Positions 22,037 to 29,430 of a DNA stretch of 37,548 bases are shown piece after piece. This DNA is from a virus. The notes below the pieces were generated by a model. That model had not been told where the DNA came from. It searched no databases and was given only the letters and a program-made list of their open reading frames with translations. The position numbers and the translations under genes are program-made. The stretch spans positions 1-37,548 of IMG/VR virus record IMGVR_UViG_3300048588_000274; one strand, written 5' to 3'. Position 1 is the stretch's first letter, and each line of letters starts with the position of its first letter.

Positions 22037-22258
22037 TTATGTTAACTCTAAAATATTATTTAACTCAGTCTTAATCGGCACACCCTGGTGTCTCAAATTC
22101 AATAGCGCCTTTTGATTATCTAGGGCAGCTATGGTAAGCGTGTATCCCGTAAAGTCTATCAGCCCCTGCCTGCGTAACTTGAAAGCTTCTACCGACTTCA
22201 AGGAGAGAAAGTTAAGCTCGTTCTCTATCTCAGTTGGGTTTGATGTTGGGTATTCCAT
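22037..22258 (-). CDS. Hypothetical protein, 73 aa
   Basis: No family is recognised. The protein is helical throughout (EIENELNFLSLKSVEAFKL, TIAALDNQKALLNLR) with no Cys or membrane segment. It lies 1 bp from the DUF7448-like gene and 16 bp from YopX. Confidence 0.55.
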   Translation of the reverse strand: MEYPTSNPTEIENELNFLSLKSVEAFKLRRQGLIDFTGYTLTIAALDNQKALLNLRHQGVPIKTELNNILELT

Positions 22259-22274
22259 TGTTGGATAACTAAAA

Positions 22275-22709
22275 TTAATTGGTTACTTTGTCTAGTAGTT
22301 CGCTATTTTCGTATATGTTACCAATGACCTCGTGATTATCGCTGTATACATTGCAACTGAAAGGATATGTCCAGTCTTCGCTCTTTTCAACCGCCCACAT
22401 AGCGTCTAATTCAAGCCACACAACTTTCCCGATACCTGAATTAGCTTTCAAAATATCCCCCTCATAGATCTCCCTACCATTTTTGTCTAGTAGGCCAGTG
22501 AATTGCATTAATTCTAGGTCTTCAACATTGCTTTTCCCACGGGCTATAAGTGTGCGCAAATAGTCAAATAGTTGGATATTATCCGGTATACTATTAACCA
22601 TTTCGAATACAGCAATCTCCTGCCCATCTATATCAACGGTTGCATTGGTTAGCTGAATCATAACCTTTCGCTTTTTGTCCCACACTCTAAACTTTATCTC
22701 TCTCATCAT
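22275..22709 (-). CDS. yopX: YopX-family protein, 144 aa
   Basis: The pattern REIKFRVWDKKRKVM at the start, then LMQFTGLLDKNGREIYEGDILKA in the middle, then VIGNIYENSELL at the end is the clear signature of the YopX family (named from Bacillus phage SPbeta), common in phages of Firmicutes. Its molecular role is unknown. ATG 22709 is chosen because it forms an ATGA overlap with the upstream stop; a GTG at 22715 would add two residues. Confidence 0.9.
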   Translation of the reverse strand: MMREIKFRVWDKKRKVMIQLTNATVDIDGQEIAVFEMVNSIPDNIQLFDYLRTLIARGKSNVEDLELMQFTGLLDKNGREIYEGDILKANSGIGKVVWLELDAMWAVEKSEDWTYPFSCNVYSDNHEVIGNIYENSELLDKVTN

Positions 22710-22987
22710 TCCCACCCCATAGCTAATCTTATATCTCTCTGCTTTTTTGCAGATAACATTTTGATATCCTTAACAATTCTTCTTGCTGGGTCCAGCTTTG
22801 ATTTTCGCTCTTCGACTTTTTCAAACCATTCAGTATCATTAATATGAAGCTTCACTAGGCCGAGAATGGCCTCAAGTAAAGAAAAAGTGGTGCTGGAATT
22901 CCCCCAAATTGTCCCCCTGCCATCATAATAGAACAAGGTGCCTGCCTCCATCCCTGGTAAATCTTTTAAAAGTCGGTACTTTTGCAT
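22706..22987 (-). CDS. Hypothetical protein, 93 aa
   Basis: The N-terminal part (KYRLLKDLPGMEAGTLFYYDG) is a beta module found widely in small phage proteins of the early region; the C-terminal half is helical and basic (KLDPARRIVKDIKMLSAKK). No function is known. It is the first gene after a strong promoter at 23016-23044 and overlaps YopX by 4 bp. Confidence 0.65.
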   Translation of the reverse strand: MQKYRLLKDLPGMEAGTLFYYDGRGTIWGNSSTTFSLLEAILGLVKLHINDTEWFEKVEERKSKLDPARRIVKDIKMLSAKKQRDIRLAMGWE

Positions 22988-23015
22988 TAGAGTTTATAAC
23001 TAAAGTTATAATAAT

Positions 23016-23044
23016 ATAGTACACCATGACGAGTAGCTTGTCAA
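23016..23044 (-). promoter_or_regulatory. Promoter with ACTCGT-N3-GGTGTA box
   Basis: On the minus strand TTGACA (23039-23044), 17-bp spacer and TACTAT (23016-23021). The spacer holds TACTCGT then GGTG directly before the -10. Expected leader is about 22 bases to ATG 22987. It drives the YopX-RtcB transcript. Confidence 0.8.
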
Positions 23045-23302
23045 CTATTTATTCTCTATTTCTAAAGAGCCTAAATGCCTATTAGCCAGGGTTTGCCCAA
23101 CTACTAAGTAGAACTGCTTGTATAAACGCCCCATGTCTATTTGATGCCCTACATTTTCGTGCTGTAGATTGGTGGCAATATTTTCAGTGTTGTCTTCAAA
23201 CACACCATCAACTGCCTGCTGTTCATTGATATCTTTACCAAGCCTTCTACTAGCCATTACAGCATATCTTCTAGCTAATTCAACCGTTCCCATACGTTCC
23301 AT
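23045..23302 (-). CDS. Hypothetical protein, 85 aa
   Basis: No family is recognised. The sequence is mainly helix with basic N-terminus (ELARRYAVMASRRLGKD) and an amphipathic C-terminal helix (MGRLYKQFYLVVGQTLAN). A further ATG at codon 4 is possible. Its stop coincides with the -35 of the next promoter, so it ends the first early transcript. Confidence 0.55.
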   Translation of the reverse strand: MERMGTVELARRYAVMASRRLGKDINEQQAVDGVFEDNTENIATNLQHENVGHQIDMGRLYKQFYLVVGQTLANRHLGSLEIENK

Positions 23303-23303
23303 G

Positions 23304-23855
23304 TTAGTTATTCCTTTGTAAATTTAAATATTTATCGGCTTGCTTATTTCTATCCATTACACTAATAAGTTTATCTCTGCCCATTTTTCTCCTATACACG
23401 CCCCGTATTTCAGGGCTGCTATATCCCGTCACTGGCAAGATATATAGATTCAAATCCTCATATTCTGGTATGTCGCAAAATTTTTTAGCGGCGGCCTCAG
23501 ATGAGAATACTTCAATAATAGTTTCCTTCCTTTCATAAAAGGATTCTATTACAGTGGCGGGGTGCCCGTTATATTTATTGAAAAACCTAAGCTTTGAATC
23601 TAAATATTTTTGTGCCTCCTCACGTGTAGCGAAGTCACCCCGCGTCACGGGCTCAAAGTGATAGCTGATGGAAAGATCGCCATCGTCTTCCCATCCGGTT
23701 ACTTCTTCTACCTCTTCATAATACTTAATCATATATCTAACTTCATCGGGCTTATTGGTAGACCCCTTAACCTCTTGCCAACTGACCATCATCACAATAT
23801 ACATTTCATATTTTTCTACTGAATCTAGTAGATCCGGTTGAGTGGGCTTATCCAT
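23304..23855 (-). CDS. Hypothetical protein, 183 aa
   Basis: No family is recognised. The protein shows two similar alpha/beta segments (ISYHFEPVTRGDFATREEAQKYLDSKLRF and EVFSSEAAAKKFCDIPEY), each a strand followed by an EEAQKYL or EAAAKKF helix, suggesting a duplicated small fold. The C-terminus is basic. There is no visible Shine-Dalgarno before ATG 23855. Confidence 0.55.
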   Translation of the reverse strand: MDKPTQPDLLDSVEKYEMYIVMMVSWQEVKGSTNKPDEVRYMIKYYEEVEEVTGWEDDGDLSISYHFEPVTRGDFATREEAQKYLDSKLRFFNKYNGHPATVIESFYERKETIIEVFSSEAAAKKFCDIPEYEDLNLYILPVTGYSSPEIRGVYRRKMGRDKLISVMDRNKQADKYLNLQRNN

Positions 23856-23877
23856 GTTAAATATAGTAATAAATCAA

Positions 23878-24216
23878 TTAGGCTTTCTCTTTGTCATAAG
23901 CTGCTACGATCTTGCGCATATCGTCTTGTGTGAGGATACCCCCGACATCATCTCTCTTAAAAAAATAAGTTACACCACCGTTACTGACACCGCCCTTAAC
24001 CGTAGGCGCTTGCCACTCCTCAAATATCTCTATGCAATCCACATTAGCTGTATTGACCATTAGCATACGCCCATCTTTAAGCATCATCTTAGTAAACTCC
24101 CCCTGTTTAATGGTGTCGGTAACTATTCCCTCAAAGGTGCGTTTATTGCCGCCTGCGAAGTGGATTATTTGGGTGACTGTTTTACCTAGTTTCTCGGTTG
24201 ATGATTTTAAGCTCAT
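23878..24216 (-). CDS. Hypothetical protein, 112 aa
   Basis: No family is recognised. A basic N-terminus (KSSTEKLGKTVTQIIHFAGGNKRTFEGI) leads to a beta-rich part with a LKDGRMLMVNTANVDCIEIFE pattern, like small SH3-type barrels, then a helix (TQDDMRKIVAAYDKEKA). It overlaps the 60-aa gene by 4 bp and lies in the DUF3987 ATPase operon, so a replication accessory role is possible. Confidence 0.55.
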   Translation of the reverse strand: MSLKSSTEKLGKTVTQIIHFAGGNKRTFEGIVTDTIKQGEFTKMMLKDGRMLMVNTANVDCIEIFEEWQAPTVKGGVSNGGVTYFFKRDDVGGILTQDDMRKIVAAYDKEKA

Positions 24217-24395
24217 TTCTCATTTTTATGATGTAATTTAACTACGCTACCGATAAGCAACTTAACTTCTAGAACATTTTTTTGCTTAGATAATTGTGCA
24301 AACCTAGCCATAGCGGCCCAACTGTCCATCTTGTCATACTCTTCTGTATGCACCTGTTTGCCAAAAGTAAATGTGTATTCTACTAAATATTTCAT
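24213..24395 (-). CDS. Hypothetical protein, 60 aa
   Basis: No family is recognised. The pattern is a beta hairpin (YLVEYTFTFGKQVHTEEY), a helix with Trp and Met (SWAAMARFAQLSKQ), and a strand (VLEVKLLIGSVVKL), a small alpha/beta fold. It overlaps both neighbours by 4 bp. Confidence 0.6.
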   Translation of the reverse strand: MKYLVEYTFTFGKQVHTEEYDKMDSWAAMARFAQLSKQKNVLEVKLLIGSVVKLHHKNEK

Positions 24396-25831
24396 AATGC
24401 TAATTCCCCTTTCTTGGTCGCCCTAAAACTTAACCGCGCACCTAGTCTAGATACTGTTATTCTATAATCATCGCCGTCCATATTCACCCTTTCTAGATAT
24501 TCAATAATGTCCTCTTCGACCGCGTACCAAGTCTTGCTGGACATCCCGCACCCTCTAATAATTTCATTTTTGCTATGGAACTTGTCCAGGTTTTGAATTA
24601 AGAAATTATATACTTTTATGCCAGCTGATGGCGGTGTAGCCGTATAGATACTTCTAATATACTTAGCATAAAACTCAACCTGCCAAACAGCTTTTTGCAT
24701 GTGGTCTAAACTAATAACATCGCCCCCGCCATCCACTAAGTGCAATATCCCTGCCAGCTTCAAAGCTTTATAAAATCTACCCTTAATTTCGGCAATCTTA
24801 CCCTCGTCTGCTATCTCGTCAAAGTCGGTAAATGCCCTAACATCGCACCAATATCTGTATTGTGCTAAAAACAATTCAGCCCCCTCATCGAGCCTTAAAG
24901 GTGTTTGTCTGTTTGAGCTAGCCACTAACCCCTCGACATAGGTTGACTGCCCTTTAGCCCACTGCCAGGCCTCATTTTTAATCCTTCTATCACTGTCTTC
25001 TAAGCTGGTAGGAAAGTTATTAGGCAAAGGTGTTTTAGTCTCAATGCAAATTAGAGATCTTCTAGCTATACCGCTATCAAGTAGCTCTATAAGCGCCTCT
25101 TTTGACTCGTCTGCCAAAATAGATTTCAATGGTGAATGTGCAAAAAAGTTTGATGGCACGCCGCTTACAGCTGTAAGTAGCTTATCTCCTTTGATTACCT
25201 TGGCTTTGGTGTCCCCATCATAAGCGTCTTTTAAATATACCATTAACATTTTGTTTGCCTCGCTCCTGCGGCTGACAATTTCCCCAAACTCTGAATGAAA
25301 AAAGTTAGTAGCCCCAAAACCTGCAAGTGACAAAACCTCTCTTTGGGCATACCAACCCTCTAGCGTCCCATCTCCACCCTCTGCCAGTATCGTCCTTGGT
25401 GAATGCATTTCTACATAAGATTCCTTTTGAGCCTTGCCAGCTGTGAATTTCTCACTAGCAATCTCTTCTATCTTAGACATCTCCATCTCTGCAAAATTTT
25501 CAGCCAGCATAGCATGCTTAGAATAAAACGGCTTCATAAGACCTCTATTCAAGTGTTTATGTATTCTATCCTTGCCAGAACCTGATGGCATAAACAACAT
25601 GCCATAAAAGTTTACAAACACTTCAGTACCTTCAAACTCTATTTGAGGCCTGTATAAAGTAACTAACTGCGAAAACTTGGAAAGGAGTATTAGGTTTAGG
25701 GCTGACCTTTCAACATCGGGATTAAGCGGCTGTAAAAAATTCTCTAAAACTTCTGATTGGAAAGCGCTCATGGACTGCACGTTTAGCGCTATGTTACTCT
25801 CTAAAATCTTTACAAAATCGTTAAGCTCCAT
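24392..25831 (-). CDS. DUF3987-like ATPase, probable replication helicase/primase-type protein, 479 aa
   Basis: Walker A is MPSGSGKD (about residues 77-84). Later motifs include TILAEGGDGTLEGW, FHSEFGEIVSR, LTAVSGVPSNFFAHSP and GIARRSLICIE, the order seen in DUF3987-type P-loop proteins linked to phage and plasmid primases and helicases. The C-terminal 90 residues form a winged-helix-like domain (IKVYNFLIQNLDKFHSKNEIIRGCGMSSKTWY) that could bind DNA. It is the first early gene next to the putative origin. ATG 25831 is chosen; the upstream GTG (25876) falls inside a 14-bp inverted repeat. Confidence 0.7.
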   Translation of the reverse strand: MELNDFVKILESNIALNVQSMSAFQSEVLENFLQPLNPDVERSALNLILLSKFSQLVTLYRPQIEFEGTEVFVNFYGMLFMPSGSGKDRIHKHLNRGLMKPFYSKHAMLAENFAEMEMSKIEEIASEKFTAGKAQKESYVEMHSPRTILAEGGDGTLEGWYAQREVLSLAGFGATNFFHSEFGEIVSRRSEANKMLMVYLKDAYDGDTKAKVIKGDKLLTAVSGVPSNFFAHSPLKSILADESKEALIELLDSGIARRSLICIETKTPLPNNFPTSLEDSDRRIKNEAWQWAKGQSTYVEGLVASSNRQTPLRLDEGAELFLAQYRYWCDVRAFTDFDEIADEGKIAEIKGRFYKALKLAGILHLVDGGGDVISLDHMQKAVWQVEFYAKYIRSIYTATPPSAGIKVYNFLIQNLDKFHSKNEIIRGCGMSSKTWYAVEEDIIEYLERVNMDGDDYRITVSRLGARLSFRATKKGELAL

Positions 25832-25842
25832 AGTGGCAATAG

Positions 25843-25889
25843 CCCCGAGCTGCAAGCACACATGTCGAGAGGGCACTTGCAGCTCGGGG
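25843..25889 (-). promoter_or_regulatory. Leader hairpin of the DUF3987-like gene, 14-bp perfect arms
   Basis: CCCCGAGCTGCAAG (25843-25856) and CTTGCAGCTCGGGG (25876-25889) are perfect inverted arms around a 19-base loop. The hairpin ends 11 bases before ATG 25831 in the leftward message. The loop itself holds CACATGTCG (25859-25867), whose inverse CGACATGTG lies at 25911-25919, so two alternative folds compete. It may be a translation switch, attenuator or operator. Confidence 0.55.
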
Positions 25890-25989
25890 AAATTGGTTAA
25901 AGAATATAATCGACATGTGCTACCAAGTTATCATTTTCCAAAAAGGGTGTAAACCGAAATCTAGCCGAAAGGGCAAAAAGAGGCAAAGT

Positions 25990-26382
25990 GTTTCCTAGTG
26001 TTTCCACTTTAGGAAACACTTTGGCGGCTGGAAAGCCTTGATATGAGCGGATAGTTTCTAAACTGTTTCCAACTGTTTCCTAATTTGGAAACAAGCAATC
26101 GCCGCTGGTACCAACAATATATATATAATAATAAAGATAAATATAATATTATTATATTATTATATTATTTATGGGCGCGCGCGAGACCTTTTTTCTCATT
26201 TTTCACAGATAAAAATATAAAATATGCGTTTTTGGAAACACTTTGACCAATTCCCTTGCAGCGCAATACTATTGATTGTTTCCACCCTAGGAAACACTTT
26301 TTTAGGATATCGTTGGTACGAAGGGCTATTGGTTGTTTCCTAGAATGGAAACACTTGGAAACAGTTTCAACTTTTTGGAAAC
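25990..26382. other. Putative replication origin / operator array (iteron-like dyads)
   Basis: Twelve exact copies of GTTTCC or its inverse GGAAAC lie in about 390 bp. Eight form four 18-bp dyads GTTTCC-N6-GGAAAC: 26000-26017, 26075-26092, 26278-26295 and 26335-26352. Extra half-sites lie exactly 10 bp from dyads (25990, 26065, 26357), one helical turn, and others at 26234 and 26377. The two groups flank an A/T tract. Repeats plus A/T-rich melting region between divergent operons is the classic origin design; the rightmost half-site also abuts the -35 of the rightward promoter, so the same protein may repress. Confidence 0.7.
26116..26172. other. A/T-only tract, likely DNA unwinding element
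   Basis: Fifty-seven bases with 56 A or T (one G at 26136), made of TA and ATT repeats, lie midway between the two dyad groups. Such a tract melts easily and is a usual part of replication origins. GC-rich GGGCGCGCGCG follows immediately at 26173-26183. Confidence 0.6.
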
Positions 26383-26386
26383 ATAT

Positions 26387-26416
26387 TTGACTAAAAGACT
26401 CGCTTAGGTGTACACT
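26387..26416 (+). promoter_or_regulatory. Rightward promoter with the shared ACTCGC-N3-GGTGTA box
   Basis: TTGACT (26387-26392), 18-bp spacer and TACACT (26411-26416) precede ATG 26442 by about 25 bases. The spacer holds GACTCGCTTAGGTG, matching the box in three leftward promoters with C for T at one position. The dyad half-site at 26377-26382 lies just before the -35, suggesting control by the origin-binding protein. It probably drives the packaging and structural genes. Confidence 0.65.
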
Positions 26417-26441
26417 TGAGTATAACTTTTTAAGTTTTAAT

Positions 26442-26849
26442 ATGAAAAAATCAGATCTGTTTTATTTAGTGTTGTTAGCAATGTTTCTAGGGATGTTTAT
26501 TTTTGGCCTTGTAGGTATCCTAAATGGCAATTTAAACCCATCGGGGCCTACTGAGTCTAACTATAAATTTGAAGGTAATTCTGGGGTGCTACAGCTCGAA
26601 AATGGCAACCTTAATACAGTAGGTAGTAACCAAGGCTTTGATACCAACGCTGTAGTTAAGGTGGCTAAAGCACCTGCTAGTTTCCCGGTAGCCAATGATT
26701 ACCCACTATGCGAGATAGCTCTTGCAAGGCCCGACTGGTACGACCATTTGTCTAATGAAGAGAAATCTACTAGGCTACTCAAAGGCTATGACCCAAGATT
26801 ATACTGCCCAGAAAGCAAGTGGCCTGTTATACCTGAGTGGGCTAAGTAG
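26442..26849 (+). CDS. Membrane-anchored protein, 135 aa, unknown
   Basis: Residues about 6-28 (LFYLVLLAMFLGMFIFGLVGIL) form one membrane helix with a short basic N-terminus, which places the rest outside the cytoplasm or in the membrane's outer face. The soluble part is Asn/Gly-rich, then an aromatic C-terminus with two Cys (YPLCEIALARPDWYD, DPRLYCPESKWPV). No family is recognised. It is the first rightward gene and could be a surface or superinfection protein, but this is inference. Confidence 0.6.
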   Translation: MKKSDLFYLVLLAMFLGMFIFGLVGILNGNLNPSGPTESNYKFEGNSGVLQLENGNLNTVGSNQGFDTNAVVKVAKAPASFPVANDYPLCEIALARPDWYDHLSNEEKSTRLLKGYDPRLYCPESKWPVIPEWAK

Positions 26850-26851
26850 AG

Positions 26852-27088
26852 ATGCGGCAAAGCCTTTATAAGCTGCGTATTATATTAGGTTTGTTTGACG
26901 TGAAGGCAGTGTTAGGCTCTCTGATAGCTGACATTCATAGCTGGTGGTTTAACCTTAATTATAAATTGGTAGAATCTCATAGCGATGGGTTAAACGAGAC
27001 ATTTAAATACCAACATAAACTTTTTAAATCTTCTAAAAAAGAGTTTACCAGATCTAAACCGCCTGTTTATTGTAGGTGCGCATCTTAA
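26852..27088 (+). CDS. Hypothetical protein, 78 aa
   Basis: No family is recognised. A hydrophobic N-terminal half (LYKLRIILGLFDVKAVLGSLIADIHSWWF) is followed by a basic, Lys/Ser-rich part ending in a CRC motif (VYCRCAS). It may be a peripheral membrane protein. It starts 2 bp after the preceding gene. Confidence 0.5.
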   Translation: MRQSLYKLRIILGLFDVKAVLGSLIADIHSWWFNLNYKLVESHSDGLNETFKYQHKLFKSSKKEFTRSKPPVYCRCAS

Positions 27089-27112
27089 TTCTAGTGAGGA
27101 GGAGAAATAACC

Positions 27113-27232
27113 ATGTGGGATAACAGAGCACCAGACGATTACGACCCACCCCTGTGGGCCATGCTAGCAGCAGCCCTTTTATCTATGGGTATGCTACTTG
27201 TACTTGCTTTGGTAATAGAGTTGGTGCGATAA
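27113..27232 (+). CDS. Small membrane peptide, 39 aa
   Basis: ATG 27113 follows GAGGAGGAG at Shine-Dalgarno distance, one of the strongest ribosome sites in the window. The product has an acidic N-terminus (WDNRAPDDYDPP) and a single membrane helix (LWAMLAAALLSMGMLLVLALVIELV). It ends at TAA 27230-27232, 6 bp before the terminase small subunit gene. No family is recognised. Confidence 0.65.
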   Translation: MWDNRAPDDYDPPLWAMLAAALLSMGMLLVLALVIELVR

Positions 27233-27238
27233 TAGAGT

Positions 27239-27628
27239 ATGTCCAGACCAATAGGCAAACCACCAGTCATTTCATCACCAGAGCAGTTTCAAGAACTGAC
27301 TAATGAGTATTTTGATTTATGCGATAAAAACGGCGAGAATTATACGATTACAGGCCTTGCTATTCATCTAGGTTTTGAAAGCAGACAGTCGTTCTATGAT
27401 TATGGAAAGAAATCCGAATATTCTTACATTATTAAAAGCGCCCTTGTTAGAGTTGAGAATGCGTATGAGCAGAGAATGCATGGGAACAATCCAACAGGCT
27501 CTATTTTCGTGCTCAAAAACATGGGCTGGTCTGATAAATCTGAAGTTGAACAGACGTCTAAGATTGAGCTAACTACCAAACTCCCACCTGATAAACTTGA
27601 CAAATTAAAAAACATCTTGACAGAGTAG
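27239..27628 (+). CDS. terS: Terminase small subunit, 129 aa
   Basis: The protein resembles the phage DNA-packaging gp3-like/terminase small subunit group: QFQELTNEYFDLCDKNGENYTITGLAIHLGF (helix and turn-helix DNA-binding segment), then SRQSFYDYGKKSEYSYIIKSALVRVENAYEQRM and FVLKNMGWSDKSE. It binds the packaging start on phage DNA and feeds it to the large subunit. The large subunit lies 3.7 kb downstream; five sugar-modification genes sit between them, which is unusual. Confidence 0.85.
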   Translation: MSRPIGKPPVISSPEQFQELTNEYFDLCDKNGENYTITGLAIHLGFESRQSFYDYGKKSEYSYIIKSALVRVENAYEQRMHGNNPTGSIFVLKNMGWSDKSEVEQTSKIELTTKLPPDKLDKLKNILTE

Positions 27629-27652
27629 TTGCTTTTTGTTAGTTTGTTTCTA

Positions 27653-28876
27653 ATGAAACCAAAACTGCTCTATTATGGTGATTCTCCAACTTGCGATACC
27701 GGCTTCGGCGTTGTAGCCCAGAACATCCTACCCTTGTTAGCAACTAAATACGATATCACCGTTGTAGGTATTAATGATCTGCTACCTTATAAGGACCCCG
27801 CATTATATCCGTACAAAGTATATAGCCCCGTCATATACGGCGAGCCAACCGGTAAAGGTTTGTTTGTAAAGCTGTTAAGATCTCAAAAATGGGATTATGT
27901 TTTCATGTTTAACGACATTGATTACATGGCCGCTTTGCAAAGTGTCATCTATGAGGAAAGGGAAAAACAAAAGTTTAAGTTTGTGTTATACACACCCATT
28001 GATACCGACTATATCCCAATGTCCTATTTTGCTACTGCTGTAACGGCAGACAAGTTAGTGTTGTATGTGGATAAGTATGTACAACTTTTGGAGCAGGCCT
28101 ATCCAACAATGGCTAAAAGGATTACCTACATACACCATGGCAGTGAGGTGGTAGATACGCTGCCCTCTAAGAACCATAAAAAGAAACTTAAAAAAGAGCT
28201 ATTTGGACTTGAACCTGAACAAACTTTGTTTACTTTTGTCGGACGTTTTCAGTGGCGTAAGAATGTACCAGCCTTAATTGCTGGCTTTAAACTGGCATGG
28301 CTGCAAAATCCTAACATAAGGCTATATCTACATTCTGGTAATCAAGACATGGGCGGGGACTTAAAGCAAACCGTGTTCTATGTTAAACCGCCTACTATGA
28401 GCGATACTGACAATCTCAAAGCTATGAAGGCTATTATATTCACACCTGATTCTTTTAGCGTCAACAACTCCTTATCACGTGACGCTCTCAATATGGTATA
28501 CCAAGCCAGTGATGCGTTTGTTACCACCACACTAGGCGAAGGATGGGGCTTGCCCATTACAGAAGCCATGGCAAATGGCACGCCAGTTATTGCGCCTAAA
28601 TTTTCTGCTATTACCGAGATCATAGGCGATAATGCAGAGAGGGGCAATTATTGGACTGACAGTGTAGATTATAATCAAGACGTTTATTACCCTATTCCTA
28701 GTTCTAAAGGTGGATATGTCCATACCAGACCTGAAGACGTGGCTACTAAGCTACTTGACTTTGTCACAAATAAAAAAGATCACCTATCTAAGATTAGTGC
28801 TGCCCACCAATGGACTCAACAGCGTCAATGGCCGATGATAGCCAAACAATGGCTGGACCTCTTTTCACAGTTATAA
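27653..28876 (+). CDS. GT4-family glycosyltransferase (GT-B fold), 407 aa
   Basis: The N-terminal half has LLYYGDSPTCDTGFGVVAQN, a Gly-rich start typical of GT-B acceptor domains. The C-terminal half has FTFVGRFQWRKN, then GWGLPITEAMANGTPVIAPKFSAITEIIG, the E-x7-E donor motif of GT4 enzymes. It probably moves a sugar from a nucleotide-sugar to a phage or host glycan. ATG 27653 is chosen; an upstream TTG adds eight hydrophobic residues. It opens the cassette between the terminase genes. Confidence 0.85.
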   Translation: MKPKLLYYGDSPTCDTGFGVVAQNILPLLATKYDITVVGINDLLPYKDPALYPYKVYSPVIYGEPTGKGLFVKLLRSQKWDYVFMFNDIDYMAALQSVIYEEREKQKFKFVLYTPIDTDYIPMSYFATAVTADKLVLYVDKYVQLLEQAYPTMAKRITYIHHGSEVVDTLPSKNHKKKLKKELFGLEPEQTLFTFVGRFQWRKNVPALIAGFKLAWLQNPNIRLYLHSGNQDMGGDLKQTVFYVKPPTMSDTDNLKAMKAIIFTPDSFSVNNSLSRDALNMVYQASDAFVTTTLGEGWGLPITEAMANGTPVIAPKFSAITEIIGDNAERGNYWTDSVDYNQDVYYPIPSSKGGYVHTRPEDVATKLLDFVTNKKDHLSKISAAHQWTQQRQWPMIAKQWLDLFSQL

Positions 28877-29430
28877 CACCAACAATCAACCGTAGCACCT
28901 TGGTTGACACCCTTGATAGCGTTCCTGATTGGGTTGAGCACATCATAGTAGGCGACGGCGTGATGCCAGAATTTGATAGGGAAAAGTATCCTGGCAAAAT
29001 AGCTATACAAACACCACAAAGGCTTAATAACCTCGGGCATTCACCCCGCATGTTTGCCTGGTTTTATGCCACTGGCAAGTACATAATTTACATGGACGAC
29101 GATGATGTATTCCTACCAAATGCTTTTGATGTTCTCAAGACCGAAATACTCAATGATTCTGACTACGATTTCTATATATTTCCAGCAATGCGTTTAGGCA
29201 AACTATTCTATAGCCGCACCCTTAACTATGGGCAAATAGTATCTAACCAATATGCCCATAGACGTTATTCAGTAGATGGCCAGCCAATTATATTTGGCGA
29301 TGGCAGAGCCGATAAAGGGCATGGGTGTGACGGCTATTGGATGCAACACGTGGTAGCCGATCGCTATCTAGTAAAGTTCTTGTCAACAGAAGCCCTGGTT
29401 AATGTTAGAGCTATCGGCAATGGGCAGTAA
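28849..29430 (+). CDS. GT2-type glycosyltransferase (GT-A fold), 193 aa
   Basis: The start FTVITPTINRSTLVDTLDSV and IIVGDGVMPE are the first strands of a GT-A fold; IIYMDDDDVFLPN carries the acidic donor-metal motif. The protein is shorter than usual for GT2 (about 250-300 aa) but the catalytic half appears whole. ATG 28849 overlaps the GT4 gene by 28 bp; ATG 28810 or 28828 are alternatives. Late motif DGYWMQH may serve as acceptor side. Confidence 0.7.
   Translation: MAGPLFTVITPTINRSTLVDTLDSVPDWVEHIIVGDGVMPEFDREKYPGKIAIQTPQRLNNLGHSPRMFAWFYATGKYIIYMDDDDVFLPNAFDVLKTEILNDSDYDFYIFPAMRLGKLFYSRTLNYGQIVSNQYAHRRYSVDGQPIIFGDGRADKGHGCDGYWMQHVVADRYLVKFLSTEALVNVRAIGNGQ

Noticed and set aside
25990-26382. 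The repeat region as a CRISPR array
   Set aside because: Repeats are short, palindromic and in both orientations, with no uniform spacers and no cas genes.
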